A stretch of DNA of 64,000 nt. Origin: Sulfitobacter sp. SK012. Its GTDB lineage: Bacteria > Pseudomonadota > Alphaproteobacteria > Rhodobacterales > Rhodobacteraceae. The stretch lies in NCBI RefSeq assembly GCF_003352085.1, contig NZ_CP025805.1, forward strand, positions 124,001 through 188,000. Reading direction: 5' to 3'. The translations under genes and the position numbers were made by a program. The notes under the pieces were generated by a model. The model had not been told where the DNA came from. It did no database searches and worked only from the letters and a program-made list of their open reading frames with translations. Shown here piece after piece: positions 19,389-29,481 of the stretch. Within the stretch, counting starts at the first letter, position 1. The number at the start of each line of letters is the position of its first letter.

Positions 19389-20786
19389 ATGCAATATATT
19401 GAAAACAAGACCTTTGCGGAACTCAAATTGGGTGACAGTGCCGAATTGACACGCACGCTCAAATCAGAAGATATCGAACTGTTCGCCGTCATGTCAGGGG
19501 ATGTAAACCCCGCCCATGTGGACGCAGACTTTGCCAAGTCAGACACGTTCCACAAAGTCATCGCGCATGGCATGTGGGGCGGTGCGCTGATTTCTGCGGT
19601 GCTTGGCACCGAATTACCCGGACCCGGCACGATCTATCTGAACCAGAACCTCAGCTTTCGCCACGCCGTTTGTCTGGGTGACACGGTCACGGTGCGGGTG
19701 ACGGTGGCCGGCCTGAGTGCGGAACACCATCACGTGACACTCGACTGCCAGTGCATCAACCAAAGCGGCGAAACCGTCATTGAGGGTCAGGCACTAGTCG
19801 TGGCCCCCACCGAAAAGCTGCGCCGGCCCCGCACGACCTTGCCAGATGTGCATCTGCACATGCGCGGCGCGCGGTTCGATGCCTTGATCAAGGCCACGAC
19901 GGCGCTGGACCCTGTGACAACAGCCGTGGTGCATCCATGTGACGCCCTGTCGCTTCAGGGCGCACTTGAGGCCGGTGACAAGGGCATGATTATCCCGATC
20001 CTTATTGGACCAAAGGCCAAGATCGAAGCCGCAGCAGCAGAGATTGAGCGTGATTTGTCCGGCATCGAGATTGTCGATGTGCCCCACAGCCATGCGGCCG
20101 CTGAACAAGCCGTCGCGCTGGCGCGGGCGGGCAAGGTGCATATGCTGATGAAAGGCAAACTTCACACCGACGAGTTGCTTGGCCCCGTAGTGAACAAGCA
20201 GACCGGTCTTCGGACAGAACGCCGCATGAGCCATGTTTTCGCGCTGGACGTTCCGACCTACCCCAAGCCGCTGCTGATCAGTGATGCGGCGATTAACATC
20301 TTTCCTGACCTGCAAACCAAATGCGATATCGTCCAGAACGCCATCGACCTTGCCCACGCCCTTGGCATCATTTTGCCCAAGGTGGCACTGCTGTCGGCGG
20401 TTGAGACTGTGACCGCGAAAATTCCGTCAACGCTCGATGCGGCGGCTCTATGCAAGATGGCCAGTCGTGGCCAGATCACAGGTGGCCTGCTGGACGGGCC
20501 TCTTGGCTTTGACAATGCGGTATCGAAAGCTGCGGCTCAGACCAAGGGTATTCTGTCCGACGTCGCGGGCGATGCGGACATCCTGATCGTGCCGGATATG
20601 GAGGCGGGCAATATGATTGCGAAACAACTTATCTATCTCGCAGGCGCTGATGCTGCGGGCATCGTTTTGGGCGCACGTGTCCCCATCGTGCTGACCAGCC
20701 GCGCGGATGGCCTGATATCGCGTCTGGCATCAGCGGCTATTGCGCAGTTGTTCGTGCACCATCAAGCCAGCGGCGCGCATTCATGA
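19389..20786 (+). CDS. Bifunctional (R)-enoyl-CoA hydratase (MaoC) / phosphate acetyl- or butyryltransferase
   Basis: This 465-residue fusion has residues 1-140 as a MaoC hot-dog domain with the hydratase site GDVNPAHVDADFAKSDTFHK and IAHGMWGGALIS. Such domains interconvert crotonyl-CoA and (R)-3-hydroxybutyryl-CoA. Residues 155-465 are a phosphotransacylase: MLMKGKLHTDELLGPVV, MSHVFALDVPTYPKPLLISD, TLDAAALCKMASRGQITGG and the final GARVPIVLTSRADGLISR. These blocks look more like phosphate butyryltransferase than long Pta. The same fusion is known as enoyl-CoA hydratase/phosphate acetyltransferase in other proteobacteria. The stop overlaps the kinase start by 4 bp, so acyl-phosphate passes straight to the kinase. 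It probably links PHB precursors to acyl-phosphate and ATP. Confidence 0.9.
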   Translation: MQYIENKTFAELKLGDSAELTRTLKSEDIELFAVMSGDVNPAHVDADFAKSDTFHKVIAHGMWGGALISAVLGTELPGPGTIYLNQNLSFRHAVCLGDTVTVRVTVAGLSAEHHHVTLDCQCINQSGETVIEGQALVVAPTEKLRRPRTTLPDVHLHMRGARFDALIKATTALDPVTTAVVHPCDALSLQGALEAGDKGMIIPILIGPKAKIEAAAAEIERDLSGIEIVDVPHSHAAAEQAVALARAGKVHMLMKGKLHTDELLGPVVNKQTGLRTERRMSHVFALDVPTYPKPLLISDAAINIFPDLQTKCDIVQNAIDLAHALGIILPKVALLSAVETVTAKIPSTLDAAALCKMASRGQITGGLLDGPLGFDNAVSKAAAQTKGILSDVAGDADILIVPDMEAGNMIAKQLIYLAGADAAGIVLGARVPIVLTSRADGLISRLASAAIAQLFVHHQASGAHS

Positions 20787-21973
20787 GCGGGGTTATTCTG
20801 ACGCTCAACGCGGGATCATCCAGCCTGAAATTTGCGGTCTTTGATGCCAGTGTAACCGCGCCTAAGACGGCCACAATCGGCGGTAAAATCACTGATATTG
20901 GCCGCGATCCCGCATTTGCGGCCCGTGACGCTGAGGGCCGCGCGCTAGATAAAGGCCTGCTCATCACGCTTGATCCGTCACTCGATCATGAGCAACTGAT
21001 GGCGTTGCTGCTGCCGTGGCTGAGCGAACATCTCGGCACCCAACCGCTTCTGGCGGTGGGACACAGGGTCGTACATGGCGGGCAAAAGTTTCAGAAACCG
21101 ACCCCCATCACCGATGAAGTTCTGGCAGCACTGGAGGTGCTGGCCCCTCTGGCACCCTTACACCAACCCCATAACCTTGCCGCGATCCATGCGGTTTCCA
21201 ACTGGCAACCTGGCTTGCAACAAATCGCCTGTTTCGACACCAGCTTTCATTCTGGCCGCGAGAGGCTCGCAGAATTGTTTGCCCTGCCCCGCGTCTTGAG
21301 CGATGAGGGGATTATCCGCTACGGGTTCCACGGCCTATCCTATCAATATATTGCAGGTGTCTTGCCTGACCACCTTGGCCCGCTTGCGAACGGACGGGTG
21401 ATTGTTGCACACTTGGGCAATGGGTCCAGTATGTGCGCCATGAAGGACAGCAAAAGCGCCGCCACCAGCATGGGCTTTACCGCACTTGACGGCCTGATGA
21501 TGGGCCGCAGGTGCGGCACGCTGGATCCTGGTGTGGTTCTGTATCTGATGCAGGCAAAAGGCATGAATGCCGCCGAGGTCGAGGATCTGCTCTACCGCCA
21601 GTCTGGGCTTCTGGGCGTCTCGGGGATCAGCAACAACATGCAGGTGCTATTGCAAAGCGACGATCCGCATGCGCAGGAAGCCGTCGATCTATATTGCTAC
21701 CGCGCGGCCAGTGTCCTGGCGGGGCTGGTACCTGCGGTCGGGGGGCTTGATGTTTTGGTGTTCACGGCGGGGATCGGCGAGAATGCACCGGATGTACGCA
21801 AAAAGATCTGCGACAGGCTCACATGGCTTGGGGTCACGCTGAATCCAGACGCAAACGCCGAAAACGCAGTCGAGATAAGTGCCCAGCATTCCTCTGTTCG
21901 GGTTTTAACCTTGCCAACGAATGAAGAAGCCGTCGTTGCAAGTGCCTGCCGTTCCTTTCTTGCGCTCCCCTAA
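20783..21973 (+). CDS. ackA: Acetate (or butyrate/propionate) kinase
   Basis: This 396-residue protein of the acetokinase family makes ATP from acyl-phosphate. The N-terminal signature LTLNAGSSSLKFAVFD and the second signature GFTALDGLMMGRRCGTLDPG are both intact, as are VGHRVVHGG, GFHGLSYQYIAG and VIVAHLGNGSSMCAM. FTAGIGENAPDVRKKIC is near the C-terminus. Family members use acetate, propionate or butyrate. The neighbouring phosphotransacylase resembles the butyryl type, so the physiological acid is open. It is the last gene of the phaC operon. The product acid could leave through the FNT channel encoded at 4.6 kb (inference). Confidence 0.93.
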   Translation: MSGVILTLNAGSSSLKFAVFDASVTAPKTATIGGKITDIGRDPAFAARDAEGRALDKGLLITLDPSLDHEQLMALLLPWLSEHLGTQPLLAVGHRVVHGGQKFQKPTPITDEVLAALEVLAPLAPLHQPHNLAAIHAVSNWQPGLQQIACFDTSFHSGRERLAELFALPRVLSDEGIIRYGFHGLSYQYIAGVLPDHLGPLANGRVIVAHLGNGSSMCAMKDSKSAATSMGFTALDGLMMGRRCGTLDPGVVLYLMQAKGMNAAEVEDLLYRQSGLLGVSGISNNMQVLLQSDDPHAQEAVDLYCYRAASVLAGLVPAVGGLDVLVFTAGIGENAPDVRKKICDRLTWLGVTLNPDANAENAVEISAQHSSVRVLTLPTNEEAVVASACRSFLALP

Positions 21974-22003
21974 ACGGCAACAGGGCAACTATCAGCGCGG
22001 TAA

Positions 22004-22017
22004 TTGACCCAAATCAA
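22004..22017. promoter_or_regulatory. FNR/FnrL box TTGACCCAAATCAA
   Basis: It has one change from the consensus (TTGAC). It lies 31 bp after the ackA stop and is centred about 140 bp before the phasin ATG. It marks the phasin as a separate unit of the same regulon. Confidence 0.68.
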
Positions 22018-22149
22018 TGGCGGTCAAACTGGACAGGATAGAATTAGAGACCAGACGCAAAGCTCGGTCGCGCCCTATCCATATCTGCTCGAACACACAC
22101 CACCTCCGTCAACAAGACCAACCATCACCCCAATCAAGAGGACCATATT

Positions 22150-22578
22150 ATGGCAGACTTCCAAGGCAGCACAGATGCACTTCAGACGATGATGAAATCC
22201 GCTCAAGCCGCCCTCGCCACCGGGCCGGTGATGGCAACGCAGACCACGCATTACTGGCAGGCGCAGGATCGCTTTCTGACGGAATTTGAGAAGTTCTCAA
22301 CCGATTGGTTCAAGCGGCACCACGCTGCGACACAGGCGGCACGTGATGCCAGCAAGGAAATGACCGAGGAGGTCACGAAAGATCCCGCCGCCGCAATCAA
22401 GGTGATGACGCAATGGCAAACCCATGCAATGAAGCGACTTACCGAAGAAGCGCAAGCCTGCACCGAAATGATGACAAACTGCATCGGCGCGCTGGTGCAA
22501 AACGAAGTCGAAGCGGTGGAGGAATCCATTGAAACGACGAAGCGGGCAATGAAACAAAGCAAGTCCGAACCCGTCTGA
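22150..22578 (+). CDS. Phasin family protein
   Basis: This 142-residue, highly helical, Ala/Gln/Thr-rich protein contains MMKSAQAALATGPVMATQTT and YWQAQDRFLTEFEKFSTDWF, then AAIKVMTQWQTHAMKRLTEE, typical of amphipathic phasins that coat PHB granules. The start follows AGAGGACC about 7 bp upstream. It probably covers granules made by the adjacent PhaC and limits their size. The long final helix (EVEAVEESIETTKRAMKQSK) may mediate oligomerisation. Confidence 0.87.
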   Translation: MADFQGSTDALQTMMKSAQAALATGPVMATQTTHYWQAQDRFLTEFEKFSTDWFKRHHAATQAARDASKEMTEEVTKDPAAAIKVMTQWQTHAMKRLTEEAQACTEMMTNCIGALVQNEVEAVEESIETTKRAMKQSKSEPV

Positions 22579-23060
22579 TCGATCCGCCTTAAAGGTCGAG
22601 GTGCGATGTAGGGTGGAGGTTTAAGCCTGATTGCAGCGTGCTCGCCCGCGGGCGGATCTGGCAAATAGAAGAGGTGTGTTCTGGCCCAGTAACTGCGTAA
22701 GATTTACCAAGCGCACAGGGCACGCTCTTCATTTAGAGGTTTCATGGGCATCGTCAAGTTGTGGGGTCCGCGGCATCCGCCTCTTCGATATGTTGCTGTA
22801 CGCGGGTGAAGACCTGACCCATATTCCAAGGTACATGCATTGCACTGCGCGTGGTGGCACGCACAAATTCTTTGCCCTAGAAGTGCAGCTTCTGATTGTC
22901 TTAACCTGCCGGTTTGAACCGGGGGCAACAGCCTGTTGTATCATCGCGGGTGTCATTGCGCAGGAGTGCTTTGGTCTGCATTTTTCCCTCCTCAACATCA
23001 GGTGGCCTTGATCCAAAAACCGTCTGGATAGCGCTTCACGGAATTTGACGTCTTATTCGA
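22579..23060. other. About 480 bp without a supported gene, possible remnant
   Basis: No reading frame here is convincing. On the minus strand near 22770-22860 one frame reads SAMHVPWNMGQVFTRVQQHI then EEADAADPTT, which looks protein-like but has stops on both sides. It may be a decayed small gene. The opposite-strand open frames of 95 and 126 codons have no family features. Confidence 0.4.
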
Positions 23061-23350
23061 TCAGCTATGTGAGATTGCAGTCTCCAATTCCAACTTGGCC
23101 ATGCACAGCTTTTAGCAATGCTCAAACTCAGAGCATTCAACGCAGTCATCCCATTCTTCGATATTGGTTTGTATGCTCCTTTTTGAACGTCCCAGCCCCG
23201 CGCTATCCAATTAAAAAAAGAAAATACTTTTCCCTGCATTTTGTCATTGACTGAAAAACGCAGGCTGTCGTGAAACATGGTGCCATAGCAATGTTTGTGT
23301 TGTTTCATATCAAGTGCGTCTTCGGTATCTACAGTTTGAAAACCAGCCAA
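23061..23350 (-). pseudogene. Broken small Cys-rich protein gene, family not recognised
   Basis: The N-terminal frame (TTG at 23350) reads AGFQTVDTEDALDMKQHKHC then YGTMFHDSLRF and QGKVFSF. The frame then shifts, and the continuation reads IEEWDDCVECSEFEHC, a TAA, then KLCMAKLELETAIS. The four cysteines in CVECSEFEHC...LC look like a metal-binding or zinc-ribbon cluster, joined to a His/Cys-containing N-terminal part. One frameshift and one nonsense codon make it inactive. I do not know the family. It lies between the PHB/phasin unit and the acyl-CoA ligase operon. Confidence 0.5.
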
Positions 23351-23558
23351 CGATGACCCTCACGGATTCTAGCTCGAAGGCCAGCTATTTGTATCACCAG
23401 ACGGATGGAAAATCGCCAGGTTGCGGTAAAATTTGAACAGCAATGTTACCCGCCTATATTGCACTGCACGGTACTGAACCGATTGCGCAACGCAATCAAT
23501 CCAGAGAGGCAAGTGCGATCAGTTTTGCCCCAGCTATCACAGAGTGCCGCGCTGGAAA

Positions 23559-23572
23559 TTGATCTTGGTCAT
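23559..23572. promoter_or_regulatory. Possible degenerate FNR box TTGATCTTGGTCAT
   Basis: The left half-site is perfect and the right half (GTCAT) differs at the last base from the GTCAA variant seen elsewhere in the window. It lies about 70 bp before the acyl-CoA ligase ATG, the usual distance. Confidence 0.4.
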
Positions 23573-23634
23573 ATTGAATTTCGGAAAAGTGCATAGCGTC
23601 GATGCAGGCGGGTTACCGAAGGACGCCAAGATAA

Positions 23635-25380
23635 ATGCAATCTGATCCAATCTTCAAAACAAGCGCAGCTGCCGATGCGGCGAATCTGCGTGAATATGAT
23701 ACTGAATATGCTGATTTTTCATGGGATGCTGCGCGCAAGTTAATTGATGGTCTGCCGGGTGGCGGCATCAATATTGCGTATGAGGCCATCGAGCGGCATG
23801 TGCTGACGGGCCACGGCCCGCAGATCGCATTGCGGTGGATCGCCAAATCCGGTGAACGCACTGACATCACATATGCGGAACTGTCTCTCCTCACCAACCG
23901 TTTTGCCAATGTTCTGCATAACTGCGGCCTAGAGAAAGGCGCGCGCGTCTATTCCCTTCTCGGACGCACCCCTGAACTTTACATTGCTGCCCTTGGCAGC
24001 TTGAAAGCCGGGTGCATATTTTGCCCCCTGTTTTCTGCTTTTGGCCCTGAGCCCATTCACGCGCGGATGGAAATCGGCGGAGCAAACGCGCTGGTCACGA
24101 CCACCCGGCTGTACAAACGCAAAATCAGTGACTTGCGCGACAGGTTGCCGGAACTGCGCACTGTATTGCTTACCGATGGTGATGTTGAGGGGGGTGATCC
24201 GTTACCGCCGCTGATGGCTGAAGCGTCTGAAATGTTCCAAACTGAACGTATGAAGCCCGAAGATACCGCACTGTTGCACTTCACATCAGGTACAACCGGC
24301 AAACCCAAGGGTGTTGTTCATGTGCATGAAGCAGTGGTCGCACACCATATCACCGGCAGGCTCGCGCTGGATCTGAAACCCGGCGACAGCTACTGGTGTA
24401 CTGCGGATCCCGGATGGGTCACGGGGACATCCTACGGCATCATCGCACCGCTGACCAATCGCGTCACCATGATCGTCGATGAAGGCGAGTTTGACGTCGC
24501 GCGTTGGTATGAGATTCTTGCAAATGAGGCCATAAACGTCTGGTATACGGCGCCCACCGCCATCCGAATGCTGATGAAGGCCGGCGGCAAGGCTGCCAAG
24601 GGCCATGATTTTACAGCCCTGCGGTTTATGGCAAGTGTCGGCGAGCCGCTGAATCCCGAGGCTGTCGTCTGGGGGAACGACGTCTTTGGTATGCCGTTTC
24701 ATGACAACTGGTGGCAGACTGAAACCGGTGGCATCATGATTGCAAACTTTGCGTCTATGGCGGTCAGGCCCGGTTCGATGGGCAAGCCAATTCCCGGTAT
24801 CGAGGCTGGTATTGTCGAGATCAGCAAAGATGGGGCAACCGAGCTGACGAAACCGATGGCCATTGGCGAGTTGGCCTTGCGTCCCGGATGGCCCTCAATG
24901 ATGCGCGGTTATCTGCACGAGGACGCGCGCTATCGCAAATGCTTCCTGGACGGCTGGTATCTCAGTGGTGATCTGGCGATGCGGGACGCAGACGGGTATT
25001 TCTGGTTCGTTGGCCGCAGCAATGATCTAATCAAAAGTTCCGGTCATCTCATCGGCCCATTCGAGGTCGAAAGCGCGTTGATGGAGCATGAAGCTGTCGC
25101 TGAGGTGGGTGTCATTGGCATCCCGGACGACACTGCCGGCGAGCGGGTTAAGGCCTACGTTGCCCTCAAGCCTGGTTTTGAGGCCAGCGACGCATTGCTA
25201 CTCGAGTTGATTGGCCACGCCCGTAAAAAACTGGGTCCGGCAGTTGCGCCAAAGGAAATTGTTTTTCGAGAGAACCTGCCTAAGACGCGCAGCGGCAAGA
25301 TCATGCGCCGATTGCTCAAGACCCGTGAACTAGGGCTGCCCGAGGGTGATATTTCTACATTGGAAAGTGATGAGCGATGA
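23635..25380 (+). CDS. AMP-forming acetyl-CoA synthetase-like acyl-CoA ligase
   Basis: This 581-residue adenylate-forming enzyme has the phosphate loop [20 protein letters not shown] and further blocks [43 protein letters not shown] and [10 protein letters not shown], which are those of acetyl-CoA synthetases. C-terminal [20 protein letters not shown] and the catalytic lysine in [16 protein letters not shown] are intact. It is shorter than the 650-residue Acs type and closer to the Bacillus AcsA type. It is the first gene of a four-gene unit overlapping the fused E1 gene by 4 bp (ATGA). Its acid substrate is not readable; the linked 2-oxoacid dehydrogenase and acyl carrier protein suggest an acyl-group handling module rather than simple acetate scavenging. 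Confidence 0.87.
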   Translation: MQSDPIFKTSAAADAANLREYDTEYADFSWDAARKLIDGLPGGGINIAYEAIERHVLTGHGPQIALRWIAKSGERTDITYAELSLLTNRFANVLHNCGLEKGARVYSLLGRTPELYIAALGSLKAGCIFCPLFSAFGPEPIHARMEIGGANALVTTTRLYKRKISDLRDRLPELRTVLLTDGDVEGGDPLPPLMAEASEMFQTERMKPEDTALLHFTSGTTGKPKGVVHVHEAVVAHHITGRLALDLKPGDSYWCTADPGWVTGTSYGIIAPLTNRVTMIVDEGEFDVARWYEILANEAINVWYTAPTAIRMLMKAGGKAAKGHDFTALRFMASVGEPLNPEAVVWGNDVFGMPFHDNWWQTETGGIMIANFASMAVRPGSMGKPIPGIEAGIVEISKDGATELTKPMAIGELALRPGWPSMMRGYLHEDARYRKCFLDGWYLSGDLAMRDADGYFWFVGRSNDLIKSSGHLIGPFEVESALMEHEAVAEVGVIGIPDDTAGERVKAYVALKPGFEASDALLLELIGHARKKLGPAVAPKEIVFRENLPKTRSGKIMRRLLKTRELGLPEGDISTLESDER

Positions 25381-27380
25381 CCGTGACTACACTCAAACCG
25401 CGTCTGGACCATGCGCATGTGCGCAACCTGCTCAAGGGTATGATCCGCATCAGACGGTTCGAAGACAAATGCGCTGAGTTATACACGCAACAGAAGATCC
25501 GCGGCTTTCTGCACCTCTATGATGGCGAAGAGGCCATAGCCACAGGCATCATTCCTTTACTCACCGATAAGGACCGCGTTGTGGCTACCTACCGCGAACA
25601 CGGACATGCGCTGGCGAGAGGTATCCCAATGGGGCGCGTGCTGGCAGAAATGTACGGTAAGGCCGAGGGCTGCACGGGCGGACGTGGTGGCTCGATGCAT
25701 TTGTTCAGCAGCGATCACCGATTTTACGGTGGCAATGCAATTGTAGGTGGCGGACTTCCAATGGCCGTCGGTCTGGGGCTGGCCGATCGTTTGAACAAAG
25801 GTGACACTGTGACGGCCTGCTTTTGCGGCGAGGGTGCCGTCGCAGAAGGCGAGTTTCATGAAAGTCTGAACCTCGCGGCGCTCTGGAAATTGCCCGTTCT
25901 TTTTGTCTGCGAAAACAACGGCTATGCCATGGGAACGGCTTTGCAGCTATCGGAATCCCAAACCGACATCAGCGCAAAAGCGGCCTGCTATGGGATTGAA
26001 AGCGAAAGCGTAGATGGGATGGATGTTGTCGCTGTTGAAGGTGCTGCACGACGAGCACTCAAGCATATCGAGAACACCGGCCAGCCCTATTTCCTTGAGT
26101 GCCGCACCTATCGGTTTCGTGCCCATTCAATGTTTGACGCACAGCTCTATCGATCAAAAGAGGAGGTCGCCGAATGGCGTGAGAAAGGTCCCATCTTGCG
26201 CTTTCAGACCTGGTTGCAGGAAAGCGGCCTGCTGCACGCGGACGAGGTTTCGAAAATTATTGTTGAAGTGGACGAGGAGATCACGGAGGCTGTTGCCTTT
26301 GCCGAAGCTGGAAGTGATGAACCTGTGGAGACCCTCACCCAGTTTGTAATGTCACCTGATCGCCCTGCCCGGCCTGTTCCCGTTCCGCCCACAAAATCCG
26401 TCAAGACCACTTACCGAGACGCTGTGAAAGCTGGCATTGTTGACGCAATGTCGCGCGATCCTCGTGTATTCCTGATGGGAGAAGATGTGGGCCATTATGG
26501 TGGGTGCTATGCTGTCAGCAAGGGTCTGCTGGATCAGTTCGGCCCTGATCGTATCCGCGACACGCCCTTGTCTGAATCCGGATTTACCGGGGCTGGGATC
26601 GGGGCCGCGATCGCCGGCATGCGCCCGCTTGTCGAAGTCATGACCGTGAATTTCTCACTTCTGGCTTTGGATCAGATTCTGAACACCGCAGCAACGATAC
26701 GGCACATGTCCAACAATCAGTTCGGAGTTCCAGTTGTGATCCGGATGGCAACCGGTGCAGGCAAGCAACTCGCGGCCCAGCACTCTCATTCGCTTGAGGG
26801 GTGGTACGCCCATATTCCAGGCCTGCGCGTGCTGACCCCAGCCACAATGGAAGACGCGCGCGGCATGTTGTGGACCGCGCTGGAAGATCCCGACCCCGTC
26901 CTCATTTTCGAGAATGTCATGCTCTACAACCGCGAAGGTGACATTGGTGACAATGCCGGGCCAGTTGATATTGACCGCGCCGCAGTACGGCGTGCCGGGA
27001 AAGATGTTTCGCTGATCACGTACGGCGGATCACTTTTTAAAACGCTGGAGGCCGCCGTGCAACTGGAAGCGGAAGGGATATCGGCCGAAGTCATCGACCT
27101 GCGCAGTCTGCGCCCTCTGGATATGGAAACCGTGATTGCGTCGGTTACCAAAACCCGACGTGCGCTAATGGTCGATGAAGGATGGAAAAGTGGGAGCCTG
27201 TCCGCAGAAATTGGAATGCGGCTGGCAGAAGAAGCATTCTTTGAACTTGATGCCCCCTTAGCGCGCGTTTGCAGCGAAGAGGTTCCAATCCCTTTTGCAC
27301 AGCATCTGGAACAAGCGGCGATACCGCAAGTTTCAAAGATCGTGGCTGCAGTCAAAACGCTCATGCAGGCCAAGCCATGA
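25377..27380 (+). CDS. Fused alpha-beta E1 component of a 2-oxoacid (pyruvate/acetoin-type) dehydrogenase
   Basis: In this 667-residue protein, residues 1-325 are an E1-alpha-like half: [40 protein letters not shown] and the thiamine diphosphate motif [20 protein letters not shown] ending in ENNGYAMGT. The usual GDG is GEG here. A linker (about 326-340, Pro/Val-rich) leads to the E1-beta half: [55 protein letters not shown] and the C-terminal [15 protein letters not shown]. Alpha and beta are normally separate proteins in this class, so the fusion ensures equal amounts. No E3 gene is in the operon; a chromosomal dihydrolipoamide dehydrogenase must serve. The start overlaps the ligase and the stop overlaps E2. 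Confidence 0.92.
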   Translation: MTVTTLKPRLDHAHVRNLLKGMIRIRRFEDKCAELYTQQKIRGFLHLYDGEEAIATGIIPLLTDKDRVVATYREHGHALARGIPMGRVLAEMYGKAEGCTGGRGGSMHLFSSDHRFYGGNAIVGGGLPMAVGLGLADRLNKGDTVTACFCGEGAVAEGEFHESLNLAALWKLPVLFVCENNGYAMGTALQLSESQTDISAKAACYGIESESVDGMDVVAVEGAARRALKHIENTGQPYFLECRTYRFRAHSMFDAQLYRSKEEVAEWREKGPILRFQTWLQESGLLHADEVSKIIVEVDEEITEAVAFAEAGSDEPVETLTQFVMSPDRPARPVPVPPTKSVKTTYRDAVKAGIVDAMSRDPRVFLMGEDVGHYGGCYAVSKGLLDQFGPDRIRDTPLSESGFTGAGIGAAIAGMRPLVEVMTVNFSLLALDQILNTAATIRHMSNNQFGVPVVIRMATGAGKQLAAQHSHSLEGWYAHIPGLRVLTPATMEDARGMLWTALEDPDPVLIFENVMLYNREGDIGDNAGPVDIDRAAVRRAGKDVSLITYGGSLFKTLEAAVQLEAEGISAEVIDLRSLRPLDMETVIASVTKTRRALMVDEGWKSGSLSAEIGMRLAEEAFFELDAPLARVCSEEVPIPFAQHLEQAAIPQVSKIVAAVKTLMQAKP

Positions 27381-28648
27381 GCGCTTTTCTCATGCCCTCA
27401 CTTGGTGCAGATATGGATGCAGGAACCTTGGTGGAACAGCTGAAATCATCCGGTGACACAGTGAAACACGGGGAAGTAGTCGCCGCTGTCGAGACACAGA
27501 AAGGCGTCATTGAGATCGAAGCCTTTCAGGACGGTATTCTTGAGAAGTGGCTTGTGGACATCGGTTCAGAAGTGCCGGTCGGCACACCGCTTGCGAACAT
27601 TAGGGCGGCGGATGAACAGGTGCTTTCAGGGCCAGCGGGCCAGCCGGAGGCACCCACGCCCGGCAAACCAGAGGTCCCACAGCCACATGACCCTCATCCT
27701 GCCCCCGACCTGCCAGAAGACCCGGCCCCACAGGACCCTTCACCGCAGCCCGCGGGCCCTGAATTTCCCATGCCTGATTTGCCTGAGCCAGAGATAGAGT
27801 GGCCCGAAGACACAATAACCAACATAGCCACCGTTGGCCAAACACGCGAGCGCATAACCCCGGCAGCACGCCGCAGGGCGGCACAAGCCGGGTTCGATCT
27901 GAGCTCCCTCGGAGCCCGGAAAAGCGGAACGACAATTACCCGCGAAGACATTTCGGCTTTGGTTGAAACGCCCCGCGCCGATCCCCTGCCTGATATGCGC
28001 GGTGCAATTGCTGCCGCTATGTCGCGCTCAAAGCGAGAAATCCCACACTATTACCTGTCCCATCAGGCAGACCTGACCAATGCTGACGCTTTCGTTGCCA
28101 AGACCAATTCAGACCGAGCTCCCGACGACCGACTTCTGCTCGGTGCTCTCTTTTTGAAAGCAATTGCACTTGCTGTCATAAAAGTGCCAGAAATGAACGG
28201 CCACTACGAAAACAACAGCTTCAATCCGAGTAAAGCCATCCATCCAGGACTGGCTATAAGCATGCGTGGCGGCGGATTGGTTGCCCCAGCACTTCTGGAT
28301 GTCGCCTCACTGAAACTTGATGAATTGATGCGCAACATGCGTGATCTCGTCACTCGGGTTCGTGCAGGGCGATTCAGGTCTCGCGAGTTGTCAAATGCAA
28401 CAATCACGCTGACCAGCCTAGGAGACAGAGGTGTCGACCAGTTATACGGTGTCATCTACCCGCCACAGGTTGCGATCGTCGGCATTGGCACGCCATCTCT
28501 GCGGCCGTGGGTATATGAAGGGCAAGTTGTCCCACGCTTGGTCGCCGATATCACGCTCGCCGCTGACCACCGCGCAAGTGATGGACGACGTGGCGCATTG
28601 TTTCTAAAAGCAATTGCAGAGAAGCTGAACACACCGGAAGCACTATGA
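27377..28648 (+). CDS. Lipoyl-bearing E2 acyltransferase
   Basis: The start at 27377 overlaps the E1 stop as ATGA; longer starts upstream are inside E1. In this 423-residue protein, residues 1-76 form one lipoyl domain with the probable lipoylated Lys42 in [20 protein letters not shown] Pro/Glu-rich flexible linker spans 85-150. A peripheral-subunit-binding domain follows ([20 protein letters not shown]). The acyltransferase domain, about 215-423, ends with the catalytic His398 in [17 protein letters not shown]. The binding domain implies assembly with E1 and an E3. Context with an acyl carrier protein suggests the acyl group may be passed to a carrier other than free CoA (inference). Confidence 0.9.
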   Translation: MSAFLMPSLGADMDAGTLVEQLKSSGDTVKHGEVVAAVETQKGVIEIEAFQDGILEKWLVDIGSEVPVGTPLANIRAADEQVLSGPAGQPEAPTPGKPEVPQPHDPHPAPDLPEDPAPQDPSPQPAGPEFPMPDLPEPEIEWPEDTITNIATVGQTRERITPAARRRAAQAGFDLSSLGARKSGTTITREDISALVETPRADPLPDMRGAIAAAMSRSKREIPHYYLSHQADLTNADAFVAKTNSDRAPDDRLLLGALFLKAIALAVIKVPEMNGHYENNSFNPSKAIHPGLAISMRGGGLVAPALLDVASLKLDELMRNMRDLVTRVRAGRFRSRELSNATITLTSLGDRGVDQLYGVIYPPQVAIVGIGTPSLRPWVYEGQVVPRLVADITLAADHRASDGRRGALFLKAIAEKLNTPEAL

Positions 28649-28890
28649 TTGATCAGGATGTTTCAACCGCACTGGAAGAAGAGCTGCATCGGATTGCTCC
28701 GGATGTAAGCCTTGCGGACATAGATCTGGCAGGAGACCTGCGTGAAGAATTCGACATCGATTCGATGGATTTTCTGACCCTCGTGACGGCCCTTGGCAAA
28801 CGGTTTAACCTCGATATGCCCGAGGCGGATTATCCCAAGATGCAAAGCTTTAATGCTTTGACAGACTATCTGATCGCCCGGAAGGCCTAA
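28645..28890 (+). CDS. Acyl carrier protein
   Basis: This 81-residue acidic four-helix protein has the phosphopantetheine attachment serine Ser40 in EEFDIDSMDFLTLVTALGKR. It starts inside the E2 stop (ATGA at 28645), so it belongs to the ligase-E1-E2 unit. It is a stand-alone carrier distinct from the fatty-acid AcpP, which is normally encoded with fabF. Linked to an acyl-CoA ligase and a 2-oxoacid dehydrogenase, it may receive an acyl group made or activated by them. No phosphopantetheinyl transferase is encoded nearby. Confidence 0.9.
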   Translation: MIDQDVSTALEEELHRIAPDVSLADIDLAGDLREEFDIDSMDFLTLVTALGKRFNLDMPEADYPKMQSFNALTDYLIARKA

Positions 28891-29070
28891 GCTTTGGTGC
28901 GGCCGACAACGATTCAATAGCGCTTCACAAGACGAAAAGGTTTCGCAGAAAGCTCACCAGATTGTAGCTCGCCAGCCCGTTCAGCATGGCGTCCGGAACC
29001 AAATAGATATTCGCAATCGAGAGTTCCACTCGATCGCAATAAAGGCAGTTATCGGATTTGGGTCCTAATA

Positions 29071-29433
29071 CTATGTCTTCTCAAGCCAGCTGCGCGCATC
29101 ATCTTCAGCTTCAAAGCTGAAATAACGCACCTCAGACTTAGCAAAAAACGAAGACAGCCAGACACCCCACTCTTCAAGTTTTGTATCACCAACGACGGCG
29201 ATAGACCCAAATTCACCGCGATGCTTCAGATCAAATGTGAGATCTTTCCACAATGCGTCAATTTCCCAACCATGAAAGTCTTCCAAACGGATCAGCATGT
29301 GCAGCGGCCCCTTTGCCAAGGTCATCGCATTCTCAATTTCAGGTAAGGCTGCATCGTAGTCTGCCTTGGTAAGCGTCCCCGACGCACGTAGAGTAATGAT
29401 ATCACCACTTTGACTGTGTTCAATTTGGATCAT
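29071..29433 (-). CDS. SpoIIAA-like (STAS/SEC14-type) protein
   Basis: The start at 29433 follows GGGAAGGG about 6 bp upstream; an earlier in-frame ATG at 29451 lacks a site. The 120-residue protein reads MIQIEHSQSGDIITLRASGT, then LTKADYDAALPEIENAM and LLIRLEDFHGWEIDALWKDL-like central blocks, ending FEAEDDARSWLEKT. This is the pattern of the SpoIIAA-like family, small cytoplasmic lipid- or partner-binding domains of unclear role often found with stress genes. It stands alone, 150 bp beyond the end of the beta-CASP gene on the same strand. Confidence 0.83.
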   Translation of the reverse strand: MIQIEHSQSGDIITLRASGTLTKADYDAALPEIENAMTLAKGPLHMLIRLEDFHGWEIDALWKDLTFDLKHRGEFGSIAVVGDTKLEEWGVWLSSFFAKSEVRYFSFEAEDDARSWLEKT

Positions 29434-29481
29434 TTTTTCCCTTCCCTGCAAGCCGCTTCAGCAAACTCACATGAACTAATT

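Noticed and set aside
22631..23011. Plus-strand open frame of 126 codons after the phasin gene
   Set aside because: The amino-acid pattern is not protein-like, it has no ribosome-binding site, and the opposite strand has a better remnant.
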